Positions 10,597-21,092 of a stretch of 64,000 bases of DNA are shown piece after piece. The stretch covers positions 1,743,501 through 1,807,500 of the forward strand of contig AP024683.1 of assembly GCA_025999455.1 (NCBI GenBank), given 5' to 3'. Made by a program: the position numbers and the translations under genes. The notes beneath the pieces were generated by a model that saw only the letters and a list, made by a program, of their open reading frames with translations, did not search any database and had not been told where the DNA came from. This DNA is from Geminicoccaceae bacterium. GTDB taxonomy: Bacteria; Pseudomonadota; Alphaproteobacteria; Geminicoccales; Geminicoccaceae. Every line of letters starts with the position of its first letter. Position 1 is the stretch's first letter.

Positions 10597-10625
10597 TTGC
10601 CGCGTGCCGACCGGGCCCTTATATG
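10597..10625 (+). promoter_or_regulatory. Sigma-70-type promoter for typA
   Basis: TTGCCG (10597-10602) and TATATG (10620-10625) are spaced by exactly 17 bases. The AT-rich -10 box stands out in GC-rich DNA and lies 45 bases before the typA ATG. The divergent cyclase gene starts 48 bases away on the other side. Confidence 0.55.
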
Positions 10626-10669
10626 CGGAGCGCGGCTCGCCCGTCTGCCCCGCCCTTCCCGAGAGACCC

Positions 10670-12493
<1,824 letters not shown>

Positions 12494-12618
12494 GCGATCC
12501 GGCCCGCCCCGCGCGAGCCCGTCGAGCGCCTTCCCCCGCGCGAGCGCTGGCCCGCGCCGGCGCGGCGGCCTAGCCTCCGCCGCGACGCCGCCCGCGCGGT
12601 GTCGGTTCGGAGGCCCGG

Positions 12619-13839
12619 TTGGCCGCGCTCGACGCTTCGACGCTCGTTTCCCTTCTGCTCCTGCCGCTCGCCTTCGCGGCCGGCTTCGCCCTCGGTCTGT
12701 CCTGGCGCGGCGGGCAGCGGCGGCTCGCCGCCGAGGTTCTCGCCCGGGCCGAGCAGCAGCGCCAGGCCGAGACCGAGGCCCTGCTCGACGGCGTCAAGCT
12801 CGCCTTCTCCGACATCGCCCTCGACCAGTTCCGCAAGCTCGCCGAGCAGCTCGGCGCGGCGACCCGCCAGAGCCTCGCCGTCGAGCGCCGGCTCGACGCC
12901 GCCCGGCTCGCGACCGAACGGGCCGAGCTCGATGCCCGGCTCGCTTCCGTGGTGGGCCAGCTCGAGCGGCTGGGGGGCCTCGTCCGCGAGCTCGAGCGCG
13001 ACCGCGAGGCCAAGCTCGCGGCGGTCGAACGGCAGCTCGAAGCGGCCGCCGCGCAGGCCCGGGAGCTCGCCGCCGGCACCCGCAAGCTGGCCGAGACGCT
13101 CGGCCAGGCGCGGCTGCGCGGGCAGTGGGGTGAGCGGCTCGCCGAGGACCTGTTGCGGGCGGCCGGGCTCGTCGAGGGCGTGAGCTGGCGGCGCCAGCAG
13201 GCGATCGGCGGCGGCCGCCGGCCGGACATCACCTTCTTCCTGCCGGACGGCTCGCTCCTCCACCTCGACGTCAAGTTCCCCTTCGACAATTGGCTCAAGG
13301 CGCAGGACGCACCGACCGAGGCCGAACGGCGACGGCTCGAGGCGCTTTTCCTGCGCGACGTGCGGGCCGCGATCGGTGAGGTCGCGAGCCGCGCTTACGT
13401 CGACCCGGCGGCGGGCACGCTCGAGCTGGCACTCCTCTTCGTGCCCAACGAGCCTTTGGCCGCGAGCCTCTGGAGCCTGGAGCCCGGGCTCCTCGACGAG
13501 GCGCTGGCCAAGGGCGTGGTGCTCGTCTCGCCGGCTTCGCTCTTCGCCGTGCTCGCCGTCCTGCGTCGGGCGGTCGAGGCCTTCCGGCTCGACGCGGCCC
13601 GGCGCGAGCTCGCGGGCGAGGCCGCGGCCTTGCGCGCCGCGCGGGCCGAGCTCGAAACGGAGCTCGAGCGGCTCGGCCGGCGGCTCGAAGAGGCGCTCCG
13701 GGCGTTCCGGACGGTTCAGCTCGTGCGCCAGGAGAAGCTCGATCCGCGGCTCGACCGGCTCCTGCCCGAGCGGGCGCGCGACGCCGGCGGGCCGGCGGAG
13801 GGACGGGGGTCCGGGGAGGAGCCGGGTACGGCCGGCTGA
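12619..13839 (+). CDS. rmuC: DNA recombination protein RmuC
   Basis: 406 residues from a TTG 5 bases behind GGAGG. An N-terminal hydrophobic segment (about 8-28) is followed by a long coiled coil (30-165) and the RmuC nuclease-like domain starting at [19 protein letters not shown], with [23 protein letters not shown] and [12 protein letters not shown], the PD-(D/E)xK-like conserved strands. RmuC limits recombination between short inverted repeats and contributes to anti-phage or genome-stability functions in some bacteria. The C-terminus has a short second coiled coil and a Gly/Pro-rich tail. Confidence 0.9.
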   Translation: MAALDASTLVSLLLLPLAFAAGFALGLSWRGGQRRLAAEVLARAEQQRQAETEALLDGVKLAFSDIALDQFRKLAEQLGAATRQSLAVERRLDAARLATERAELDARLASVVGQLERLGGLVRELERDREAKLAAVERQLEAAAAQARELAAGTRKLAETLGQARLRGQWGERLAEDLLRAAGLVEGVSWRRQQAIGGGRRPDITFFLPDGSLLHLDVKFPFDNWLKAQDAPTEAERRRLEALFLRDVRAAIGEVASRAYVDPAAGTLELALLFVPNEPLAASLWSLEPGLLDEALAKGVVLVSPASLFAVLAVLRRAVEAFRLDAARRELAGEAAALRAARAELETELERLGRRLEEALRAFRTVQLVRQEKLDPRLDRLLPERARDAGGPAEGRGSGEEPGTAG

Positions 13840-13881
13840 CCGCACGGCCGAGTGGCGGGCGGCGCCGGTTCGCGTCTTCTC

Positions 13882-13921
13882 TTGACGCGCGCCTTCCGAG
13901 AACGTATCGTTTATCGACGAT
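13882..13921 (+). promoter_or_regulatory. arsR-arsM promoter with overlapping inverted-repeat operator
   Basis: TTGACG (13882-13887) and TATCGT (13905-13910) are 17 bases apart, the best sigma-70-type promoter in the window. The inverted repeat ATCGT-N6-ACGAT (13906-13921) covers the -10 box, the expected transcription start near 13917 and the first bases of the arsR ATG at 13920. That is the expected place for an autorepressing ArsR site. The start site leaves about three bases of leader and no ribosome site is visible. Confidence 0.6.
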
Positions 13922-14279
13922 GAACGATGAATTCGCTCCGGAGGGAGAACCCGCGCGGCTCGACGAGCCGCTCCTGATCGCCCGGCTCGAGGCCCTCGCG
14001 CACCCGGCGCGGCTGCGGATCCTCGAGATCCTGGCGGCGCGCGGCACCTGCATCTGCGGCGAGATCGTCGAGGTCGTGCCCTTGGCCCAGTCGACCGTCT
14101 CGCAGCACCTCAAGGTGCTCAAGGAGGCGGGCCTCGTGCGCGGCACGATCGACGGGCGGCGGTCCTGCTATTGCCTCGATCGGGTCGCCCTCGAAGCGAC
14201 CCGGCGGGCGTTGAACGGTCTCCTGGAAGGCCTCCTGCGGCCGGGTGCCGCAGCGACGGAGGGGGAGGGGAAGCGATGA
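13920..14279 (+). CDS. arsR: ArsR-family metalloregulator
   Basis: 119 residues. The winged helix-turn-helix is clear: [14 protein letters not shown], then [27 protein letters not shown] with the recognition helix. TCICGEI contains a Cys-x-Cys pair at the start of the DNA-binding helices, where arsenite-sensing ArsR proteins carry their thiol ligands, and another Cys is in RRSCYCLD. Its stop overlaps the arsM start (ATGA), so the pair is co-transcribed. It probably represses its own operon through the inverted repeat over the promoter and is released by As(III). The ATG at 13920 has no Shine-Dalgarno, suggesting leaderless translation. Confidence 0.88.
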   Translation: MNDEFAPEGEPARLDEPLLIARLEALAHPARLRILEILAARGTCICGEIVEVVPLAQSTVSQHLKVLKEAGLVRGTIDGRRSCYCLDRVALEATRRALNGLLEGLLRPGAAATEGEGKR

Positions 14280-15103
14280 GCGACGTGGATGCGATCCGCG
14301 AGCGGGTGCGCGCCAAATACGCGGCGATCGCCCGCGCCGCGGGGCAAGGCTGCTGCGGGCCGCGCGCCGAGGGCTGCTGCGCCGACGGCTCGCTCGACAT
14401 GATCGGCGAGGCCTATCGGGAGGTGGCGGGGCACGTGGCCGAAGCCGATCTCGGCCTGGGTTGCGGGGTGCCGACCCGGCACGCGGCGCTCCGGCCGGGC
14501 GAGACCGTCCTCGACCTCGGCTGCGGTGCCGGCAACGACTGCTTCGTCGCCCGCCACGAGGTGGGCGAGACCGGTCGCGTCCTCGGCGTCGACATGACCC
14601 CCGAGATGATCGCCAAAGCCCGCGCCAACGCCGAAAAGCTCGGCTTCGCGAACGTCGAGTTCCGGCTCGGCGAGATCGAACATCTGCCGGTCGAGAGCGG
14701 CACGATCGACTGCGTGATCTCGAATTGCGTCTTGAACCTCGTGCCGGACAAGGCCCGAGCTTTCGCCGAGATCGCGCGGGTGTTGAAGCCGGGTGGGCGG
14801 CTCTGTGTGTCCGACATCGTCGCGACGGGACCTCTGCCCGAAGCCGTGCGCGACGCGGCCGGGCTCTACGTCGGCTGCATCGCCGGCGCCCTGCCGCAGG
14901 ACGCCTATCTCGCGCTCGTCGCCGCGGCCGGGCTCGACGAGGTCCGGATCGCCGAGGCGCGGCCGATCCCGCTGCCCGATTCGGCGCTCGCGCCCCATCT
15001 CGACGCGGCGGCGATCGCGGCCTTCCGCGAGTCGGGGGTGGAGCTGCGCAGCGTCACGCTCCTCGCCCGTCGGCCGGCCCGGCCGCCGATCGCCCACCGT
15101 TAA
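14276..15103 (+). CDS. arsM: Arsenite S-adenosylmethionine methyltransferase ArsM
   Basis: 275 residues from an ATG overlapping the arsR stop. The Rossmann SAM motif [15 protein letters not shown], the following GVDMTPEMI, and three cysteine regions typical of ArsM are visible: early [21 protein letters not shown] in the middle, and the later YVGCIAG. These Cys positions bind As(III) during methylation to methylated arsenicals. Family length and motif order fit bacterial ArsM. No arsenite efflux gene (acr3 or arsB) or arsC is adjacent, so the detoxification unit here is only regulator plus methyltransferase. Confidence 0.93.
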   Translation: MSDVDAIRERVRAKYAAIARAAGQGCCGPRAEGCCADGSLDMIGEAYREVAGHVAEADLGLGCGVPTRHAALRPGETVLDLGCGAGNDCFVARHEVGETGRVLGVDMTPEMIAKARANAEKLGFANVEFRLGEIEHLPVESGTIDCVISNCVLNLVPDKARAFAEIARVLKPGGRLCVSDIVATGPLPEAVRDAAGLYVGCIAGALPQDAYLALVAAAGLDEVRIAEARPIPLPDSALAPHLDAAAIAAFRESGVELRSVTLLARRPARPPIAHR

Positions 15104-15161
15104 CCTTTCGGCAAGGAACGCCCTCTAAGCTCGTGGGCAGCGAGCATCGGAGGGCTCTTCC

Positions 15162-16283
15162 ATGGCCGTGCCCGTCGCCTCGAGCGCCGCACCACCTCTG
15201 CCGTCGTTCGGCGACCCGCCGCTCCGCTTTGGCGAGCGGGCGCCGTCCGACCCGGCCGTTCGGTCCGTCGTCGCGAGCTTGGCCGATGCGGTCGAGGGCG
15301 AGGTCGTGACGCTCACCCGCCGGCTCGGCGCCTGCCAGGCCTCGGCGCGCGACGCCGCCCGGGCGCTCCAGGAGGGTCTCGCGGTCCTCGCCGGGCACGG
15401 CGCGGCCGAGCCGGACCGCGCCGAACGGGACCGCACGGCGGCGCGCCTCGCCGCGCTCGCCCGCCTCGCCGCCTCGCTCGAGGCCGACCTCGACCGCTGC
15501 GCCGAGCTCGTCCAGGCGCTGCCGCGCCGGCTCTTGCCGCTCCTGCGCCGCTCCGAGCTCGCCGACCGGCGCCGTCACCCGCGCACTCCCGTGGCACGTC
15601 CCGCGTCCCTGCTCCTGGGTGGCCGGCGCGGCGAGTGCCTCACGCTCGATCTGTCCGAAGGTGGTGCGCTGGTTCGGCCGACCGAGCCTTGGCCCGAGCT
15701 CGACGACGTCACGGGCCTCGCCGAACTCGAGCTCGAGGGTGTCGGCCGACTGCCGGCGCTTCTGGTGGGCCGCAGCCCGCTCGGCCTCCACCTCGCCTTC
15801 CGGACCTGCGCGCCGGCGGTGCGGGCGGCCTTGGCCCAGCTCCTGCGCGAGGCTCGCCGGGCCGAACGCGCCTTGCTCGCCGCGGCGCGGCGGATCGTCG
15901 ACGATCTCTCGAGCTGGCGGGTCGACCCGAACGGTCGGCTCGCCTTCGGCTTCGCCGACGAGCCGGTGAACGGGGAACCACCGTCGACGGCCGCGGCGAG
16001 CCACGCGCTCCGGATCTTCGATCTCCATCTGCGGCGCGAGCCGCGTCTTTTGGCGGCTCAGCTCTTCGCCGCCGACGGGACCGAACTCGCCGCACGCCAG
16101 CCGGAGGAAGGCGGGCCGCCCTGGGAGCCGCCGCCCGAGCCGCCGGGGCGGGGCGTGGTGCGCTGCCGGGTGGTGCCGCCGCCCTCGCACGCGTCGCTCG
16201 GACCGGCCTGGATCCGGATCGAGGCCGAGGTCGGCGACGCCGCGCGGACGATCGGGACGCTGCGCCTCTACGCGCGGGCCTGA
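15162..16283 (+). CDS. PilZ domain protein with N-terminal helical region
   Basis: 373 residues. The first ~130 residues are Ala/Leu/Arg-rich and predicted helical. A PilZ domain follows: RRHPRTPVARP supplies the RxxxR c-di-GMP motif and DLSEGGALV the DxSxxG motif, so the protein should bind cyclic-di-GMP. The C-terminal part (about 245-373) has no domain I recognise and contains a Pro-rich loop (PPWEPPPEPPGRG). No membrane segment. It has no flagellar or cellulose neighbours, so the effector output is unknown. ATG at 15162 follows CGGAGG at good spacing. Confidence 0.8.
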   Translation: MAVPVASSAAPPLPSFGDPPLRFGERAPSDPAVRSVVASLADAVEGEVVTLTRRLGACQASARDAARALQEGLAVLAGHGAAEPDRAERDRTAARLAALARLAASLEADLDRCAELVQALPRRLLPLLRRSELADRRRHPRTPVARPASLLLGGRRGECLTLDLSEGGALVRPTEPWPELDDVTGLAELELEGVGRLPALLVGRSPLGLHLAFRTCAPAVRAALAQLLREARRAERALLAAARRIVDDLSSWRVDPNGRLAFGFADEPVNGEPPSTAAASHALRIFDLHLRREPRLLAAQLFAADGTELAARQPEEGGPPWEPPPEPPGRGVVRCRVVPPPSHASLGPAWIRIEAEVGDAARTIGTLRLYARA

Positions 16284-16303
16284 GATCGTGGCGGGTGCAG
16301 TGC

Positions 16304-16359
16304 CTCGGCACGGGGCCGGCGCGAGACGCCCAGCAGGCCGGCCGTCCGCTCGTGCCGAG
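16304..16359. other. Inverted repeat between convergent genes
   Basis: CTCGGCACG (16304-16312) pairs perfectly with CGTGCCGAG (16351-16359), and a GCCGGC palindrome pair lies inside. The structure sits in the 200-base gap between the converging pilZ-domain and smr genes. No T tract follows on either strand, so it may be a bidirectional stop for transcription or only a GC-rich hairpin. The rest of the gap, 16284-16484, shows no gene. Confidence 0.35.
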
Positions 16360-16484
16360 AGTGGAGCGCCATCGCTTCCTGCAGCGCGCCGGGACGAACC
16401 TGGCCGGAGGCGGTCGTGCGCGCGACCGCGACGGCCGGCACGAGGTCGGCGAACGGCGGGCCCCGGTCCCGATGGTGCCGCGGC

Positions 16485-17090
16485 TCAGCGGGGCCGGCGC
16501 GACGGCCCGGAGAGCGTGGGGCTCCGGGCCGCTGCCGAACGGCGCAGCAGGAGGTAGAGCGCCCCGGCGCCGCCGTGGGCCCGGCCGGCCTCGGCCCAGC
16601 CCAGGACCCGGGCGGCGAGCGGGGGTTCCCGCAGCCAGCGCGGCACGGCGCGGCGCAGCACGCCGCCGCTGCGCTCGCCCCGGCCGGTGATCACGAGGAC
16701 GCAGCGATGGCCCCGCTCCTGGGCCCGGGCGAGGAAGGCGAGGAGGGCGTCGTGCGCGGCTTCCTGATCGAGCCCGTGCAGGTCGAGCCGGGCGGAGATC
16801 GGGTATTGGCCGCGTTCGAGCCGCCGGAGCGTGCGCCGGTCGAGCGGGGTGGGCGAAAGCGGCAGCGGGGTGGCGGGGCGCTGCGGGCGCGGGGCGGCCG
16901 CCTCCGCGATCGGGCCCGGTTCGGCGACGGGCTCGTCGAGTGGGCGGCCGGCCGGCTCGGCCACGGTCGAGAGGGGTGGTTCGCGAGCCGGGGGCAGCGT
17001 ATCGCGCTCGACGCGGCGGACGACCTCGCGGACCGCGTGGTGCCAGAGGGCGAGCTCGAGCGCCGTCGGCTCGCGGGTGCGACCGCGCAT
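16485..17090 (-). CDS. Smr domain protein
   Basis: 201 residues. After an N-terminal Pro/Ala-rich linker the C-terminal Smr domain begins at RLDLHGLDQEAAHDALLAFL and continues with VLVITGRGERSGGVLRRAVPRWL, the two hallmark blocks (LDLHG and TGRG) of Smr nickase-like domains. This is the alphaproteobacterial short Smr form, not full MutS2. Its ATG shares one base with the lutC stop (TGATG), so it is translated from the lut transcript, but a functional link to lactate oxidation is not expected. Confidence 0.9.
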   Translation of the reverse strand: MRGRTREPTALELALWHHAVREVVRRVERDTLPPAREPPLSTVAEPAGRPLDEPVAEPGPIAEAAAPRPQRPATPLPLSPTPLDRRTLRRLERGQYPISARLDLHGLDQEAAHDALLAFLARAQERGHRCVLVITGRGERSGGVLRRAVPRWLREPPLAARVLGWAEAGRAHGGAGALYLLLRRSAAARSPTLSGPSRRPR

Positions 17091-17782
17091 CAGGATTCGA
17101 CCGGTCGGGCCTCGTCGACCAGCAGCACGAGCAGGCGGCGGGGGCCGTGCGCGCCGAGCTCGATCGAGGGCGGGATGTCACCGGTCCGCGAGGGGCCGGT
17201 GATCAGGTTGACCGAGCGCGGCGGGAAGCCCGGGCGGCCGCGCAGCCGTGCCCATGCTTCTTCGTACGTGCCCACGAGAGCCGCGGTCGGTAGCACGACG
17301 ATGCTGGTCTCGGGCAGGAAGGCGAGCAGCGTCGGCCGCTCCGCCGCCGAGGCCAGGAGCAGCGTGCCGGTCTCGGCGATGCCGGCCAGCGCCACGGTGA
17401 GCCCCACCGGGTCGGGCTCGGCGGGCACACCGGTCCGCACCTCGAGCAGCGGGTCGGCCTCGAGACCAGCCGCGTCGAGCAAGGGGTCGGCGGCGCGGAC
17501 GAGCCGCGCCGGGAGGTTGTGGCGGCGGAGGAACTCGACGACCGCGTCGCGGATCCCATCGGGTCCCGAGAGCCTCTGCACCTCCGCGCCGACCGCCCGG
17601 GCCATGCGGCCGAAGAGCGCGATCCGCTCCTCGCCCGCGACGGCCGCGCGCGAGGGCAGCGGGCCCGGCCGTGGCGCGGCGAGCCGGGCCCCGATCTCGG
17701 CCGCGGCTGCGGCGCGGGCTTCGGCCGTCCGGCCGAGAGCGGTCCGGATCCGTGCGAGGATGGCTTCGCGGGCCTCGCTCAC
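17090..17782 (-). CDS. lutC: Lactate utilisation protein C (LUD domain)
   Basis: 230 residues from a GTG behind GGAG. The LUD-domain blocks are present: GIAETGTLLL, LLAFLPETSIVVLP and the C-terminal LITGPSRTGDIPPSIELGAHGPRRLLVLLVDE. LutC is the third subunit of the LutABC iron-sulfur complex that oxidises L-lactate to pyruvate. The N-terminal segment ILARIRTALGRTAEAR is duplicated upstream in degenerate form. In most genomes lutB and lutC are adjacent, but here 1.9 kb of repetitive DNA lies between them, so the operon is interrupted though each gene looks intact. Confidence 0.93.
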   Translation of the reverse strand: MSEAREAILARIRTALGRTAEARAAAAAEIGARLAAPRPGPLPSRAAVAGEERIALFGRMARAVGAEVQRLSGPDGIRDAVVEFLRRHNLPARLVRAADPLLDAAGLEADPLLEVRTGVPAEPDPVGLTVALAGIAETGTLLLASAAERPTLLAFLPETSIVVLPTAALVGTYEEAWARLRGRPGFPPRSVNLITGPSRTGDIPPSIELGAHGPRRLLVLLVDEARPVES

Positions 17783-18285
17783 GTCAGGGCTCCGTCACAC
17801 CACGCGCCGGACCGGCCACGGCGCTGAATTTCTCCGAATCCGGTATCCGACCGCGGCGCGGAGGTTCGGCCATCCGGACGCCCACGGCACCCGCCCTTGG
17901 CGCGGCGAACCGGCTCGCGAGCTCGGCCGCGGCCACGGCGCAAGCATCGGGTGCCCGGTCGAGCTCCGCTCGGAGGTGGGTCGGGATGACCGGGCGGGCG
18001 CTGCGCCTGTCCGAGCTTTGCGCGCTGCGCGCAGCCAACCTCGTTTGCAACCTCTCGTCGGTTGTCCCGGTCCGCCGGTGCGCCTCCGGAGATCCGGCCA
18101 CCCCGGCGGAAAGGGGACCTCGGCGGCGAGTCGAGAGCGCGGCATCGGTCCGCCCTCCGGCTGCTGGGGGCGTTCTTTCGACGAGATCGCCGAGCCGGGC
18201 CGCGAGCTGGGCGGATGCCGCGGTGCGGGCTTCGGCCGTCCGGCCGAGAGCGGTCCGGATCCGTGCGAGGAGGGCTTCGCGGGCC
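17714..18285. repeat. Direct repeats of the lutC 5' coding end
   Basis: The block 17714-17774 inside lutC recurs at 18225-18285 with one mismatch. A weaker copy lies around 17893-17990 (sharing TTGGCGCGGCGAACCGG-like sequence with lutC), and a further very degenerate match around 18415-18475 just outside this range. Together they show repeated capture of the same gene end. Confidence 0.7.
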
Positions 18286-18293
18286 GTACTCAC
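17784..18293 (-). pseudogene. Truncated/duplicated lutC 5' end, degenerate open frame
   Basis: A GTG at 18293 opens a 169-residue frame whose first ~30 residues, AREALLARIRTALGRTAEAR, copy the start of LutC; DNA 18225-18285 matches 17714-17774 in 60 of 61 positions. After about residue 30 the LUD domain is absent and the frame continues through Arg/Ala-rich sequence. Near its end AVAAAELASRFAAPRAG (DNA about 17893-17990) again resembles LutC residues 25-40. The frame stops one base before the lutC start codon. It reads as a chain of partial lutC duplications rather than a folded protein; expression as a small peptide cannot be excluded. Confidence 0.6.
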
Positions 18294-18819
18294 GGGCCTT
18301 CTCCCGCGGCTGCGTACACGGGACCGCGCAAGATGCCTCCTCCGATCGTCCCCAGGCTTCGAGCTCGGCGGGTGGTGCTGTCGCCCGAGCGAAGGTGCGA
18401 CTGCGCAGAGGGCCCGGCCGTTCGGCCGAGGCCGGCTCGGAGGCGGGTCGGGATGGTCGCGCGGAAGCCGCTCACGGCCGGCCTCCGTGACCGACCCGAG
18501 CCTGCCGATCGCGCGGCGGACGGCGTTCGCGCGTGCGTGGCGGGAGCGGGAACGACGAGCCCGCGGCGGTTCGGCATCGGCTCCGCCCGTCCGCGGCTCT
18601 GCTCGCTCCTGCGTCGAAGGCCCACGAGCCACGAGGCTCGATCGCGTCGGGCCGACGAGCGGGCGGAGACGAAGCGGCCCGGTCCGCCGCTCGGAAAAAC
18701 CGTGTGGACCGGGGTGTGGGCTTCGTCCGGCGCGAGAGCGAGCGCTCCTCGTGCAGGCGCGCGCGGGACCGGACCGCAACCCGGGACCGGAGGTGCAGGC
18801 GGAGGTGCATGCGCGGTCG

Positions 18820-19409
18820 AGCTCCGGCCGGCTTCTGGGCATCGAGGGGCAGAAGCCACCGTGGCCGGACGGGGGGCGGGGGCGAGCTCCGGTCAGCTTT
18901 TCGGCGTCGAGGGTCGCGATCTGCGGCCATCGGACAGGCGGCCGAGGGCGAGCACCGGTCGGCTCCCGGGCATGGAAGGTTGCGAGGTGCCGCGCTCGTA
19001 CGGGCACACGCGAGTGAATCCCGACCAGCTTCCATGCGTCGGGGGTCACGAGCTGCCGTGGCCGGACGGGGAGGGACGGGTGAGCCTCGGTCAGCTCTTC
19101 GGCGTCGAGGGTCGCGATCTGCCGGCACCGGACAGGCGACCGGGGACGAGCACCGGTCAGCTCCCGGGCATGGAAGGTTGCGAGGTGCCGCACTCGTACG
19201 GGCACACGCGAGTGAATCCCGACCAGCTTCCATGCGTCGGGGGTCACGAGCTGCCGTGGCCGGACGGGGAGGGACGGGTGAGCCTCGGTCAGCTCTTCGG
19301 CGTCGAGGGTCGCGATCTGCTGCCATCGGACAGGCGGCCGGGGGCGAGCAGTGGTCGGCTCCCGGGCATCGAGGGGCGCGAGCCGCCGCGGCCCGACGGG
19401 CGGGCGCAA
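18820..19409. repeat. 66-bp minisatellite array between lutB and lutC
   Basis: About nine units of 66 bp follow one another. The period equals 22 codons and stays in phase, so several frames read through as 22-residue repeats (plus frame: GQLFGVEGRDL-type; minus frame: RQLVTPDAWKLVG-type). Three unit types alternate, producing a 198-bp higher-order repeat present twice, at 18951-19148 and 19149-19346, with about seven differences. The outer units are more diverged. Codon third positions are less GC-rich than in neighbouring genes, which argues against protein coding. Confidence 0.85.
18951..19346. repeat. Two tandem copies of a 198-bp higher-order repeat
   Basis: Copies 18951-19148 and 19149-19346 differ at about seven sites; their central 70 bases are identical. 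The unit preceding them (18885-18950) matches the last third of each copy. The high identity points to recent duplication by unequal exchange or slippage. Confidence 0.85.
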
Positions 19410-19685
19410 ACGGGCTCGGGCGCGGGGAGAGTCTCGGCGGACGATTCGCGGGCGGACGTCCGATCGGGCTCGGATCCGGCGCGGGGTCGAGCCAGGCGGG
19501 CCTCGGACCGCTCGGAAGGGAAGCCGCGATCCCGGGTCCGGTGCGCCGCGGGAGGTCGACCTCGGGCCCGGCGTACCACGGGAGGTCGGCTCGGTTCGAT
19601 CGCGCCGTCGAGGCGGCCGCTGCAAAAGGCCGACCGGCCGACGCCGGGTCGGGATCGGCGTGACCCCTCGCGCTCGGCGAACGGC

Positions 19686-21092
19686 TCATGGCCGGCCCCG
19701 CGTCCGCCACAGGGCGCGGAAGGTCGGGCCGGAGGGGACCGGAAAATCGCGGCTCGCGGTCCAGCCGGCGGCGAGCGGCAAGCGCGAAAAGCGGCCGCGA
19801 CGGCGGCCCAAGAGCCCGAGCCCGGCCGCGGCGAGGCGGGTCGCGAGCCGGTAGAGCGCCGGGCGGCGAGCCAAGAAGCCCCAGGCCGAAAGGCCGAAGC
19901 GGGCGGTGGGCGGTGGCAGATGGCGGCGATGGGCCTCCTCGCGCCAGAGCCGCATGAGTTTCGGGAGGGGTATGCGGACGGGGCAGACTTCCTGGCAGCG
20001 GCCGCAGAAGGTCGAGGCGTGCGGCAAGGTCCAGGTCCGCTCGAGGCCGGCGAATTGCGGGGTGAGGACGGACCCCATCGGCCCCACGTACACCCAGCCG
20101 TAGGCGTGGCCGCCGACCGCGAGATAGACCGGGCAGTGGTTCATGCAGGCCCCGCAGCGGATGCAGCGGAGCATCTCGCGGAACGGCCCCCCGACCATCG
20201 CCGACCGGCCGTTGTCGAGGAGGACGAGGTGCATCTCCTTCGGGCCGTCGCGGTCGCCCGGCCGGGCGGGCCCCGTGAGGAAGGTCGTGTAACCCGAAAA
20301 TTCCTGCCCGGTCGCCGAGCGCGCCAAGAGGCGGAGCAGGGTGAACGCATCCTCGACCGTGGGTACGAGCTTCTCGATGCTCGTGATCACGAGATGGACG
20401 CGCGGCAGACCCTGGGTGAGCTCGGCATTGCCCTCGTTCGTGACGGTGACGACCGAGCCCGTTTCGGCCACGAGGAAATTGGCGCCCGTGATGCCGACCT
20501 CGGCCTCGAGGTAGCGTTGCCGCAGAACCCGGCGCGCCTCGGCCACGAGGGCGGCCGAGTCCTCTTTGGGTGGCCCGCCGTGGTGGCGGGCGAAGAGCTC
20601 GGCGATCCGCTCGCGGGTCATGTGCACGGCCGGGCCCACGAGGTGGCTCGGCACCTCGCCCGCGAGCTGGACGATGTACTCGCCGAGATCGGTCTCGACG
20701 ACCCGGAGCCCGTTGGCTTCGAGGAACGGGTTGAGGCCGATCTCCTCGGCCACCATGCTCTTGGACTTGGTGACCGTCTTCGCCCCGACCGCGCGGCAGA
20801 TCTCGAGCGCGATCGCGCGGGCTTCGGCGGCATCGCGCGCCCAATGGACCACGCCGCCCGCCGCGCGGAAGCGTTCCTCGAAGATCTCGAGGTAGAGATC
20901 GAGGTTGGCGAGGACGTGGTTCTTGATCGCGACGGCCGCATCGCGCAGCGCCTCGAACTCCGGGAGTGCGGCCGCGGCCCGCGTGCGACCCTCTTGCCAG
21001 CCCGTCTCGAGCCGGCGGAGTGCGGTCTCGAGGACGGGATCCGCGAGGGCCCGGGCGGCGCGTTCGCGGAAGGCGAGGCTCTGCGGCTCCAT
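19686..21092 (-). CDS. lutB: Lactate utilisation iron-sulfur protein LutB
   Basis: 468 residues. The N-terminal LUD domain (KNHVLANLDLYLE, GAKTVTKSKSMVAEEIGLN, ETDLGEYIVQLAGE, VTNEGNAEL) is followed by two [4Fe-4S] clusters, CIRCGACMNHCPVYLAVGG and CGRCQEVCPVRIPLPK, and a C-terminal helical tail. This matches LutB/YkgF, the electron-transfer and core subunit of L-lactate oxidation to pyruvate. ATG at 21092 shares one base with the lutA stop (TGATG). Downstream the expected lutC is displaced by 1.9 kb of repeats. Confidence 0.95.
   Translation of the reverse strand: MEPQSLAFRERAARALADPVLETALRRLETGWQEGRTRAAAALPEFEALRDAAVAIKNHVLANLDLYLEIFEERFRAAGGVVHWARDAAEARAIALEICRAVGAKTVTKSKSMVAEEIGLNPFLEANGLRVVETDLGEYIVQLAGEVPSHLVGPAVHMTRERIAELFARHHGGPPKEDSAALVAEARRVLRQRYLEAEVGITGANFLVAETGSVVTVTNEGNAELTQGLPRVHLVITSIEKLVPTVEDAFTLLRLLARSATGQEFSGYTTFLTGPARPGDRDGPKEMHLVLLDNGRSAMVGGPFREMLRCIRCGACMNHCPVYLAVGGHAYGWVYVGPMGSVLTPQFAGLERTWTLPHASTFCGRCQEVCPVRIPLPKLMRLWREEAHRRHLPPPTARFGLSAWGFLARRPALYRLATRLAAAGLGLLGRRRGRFSRLPLAAGWTASRDFPVPSGPTFRALWRTRGRP

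Noticed and set aside
8999-10669. N-terminal extension of the typA frame by some 550 residues
   Set aside because: It runs antisense to the cyclase gene; the ATG at 10670 starts the canonical TypA sequence behind a promoter and ribosome site.
18820-19409. CRISPR array
   Set aside because: Units are contiguous 66-bp repeats without unique spacers, and no cas gene is present.
17784-19625. Reading the lutB-lutC interval as one 613-residue repeat protein
   Set aside because: Several frames are equally open across the array, third positions are less GC-biased than in real genes, and no start with a good ribosome site or signal peptide is present.
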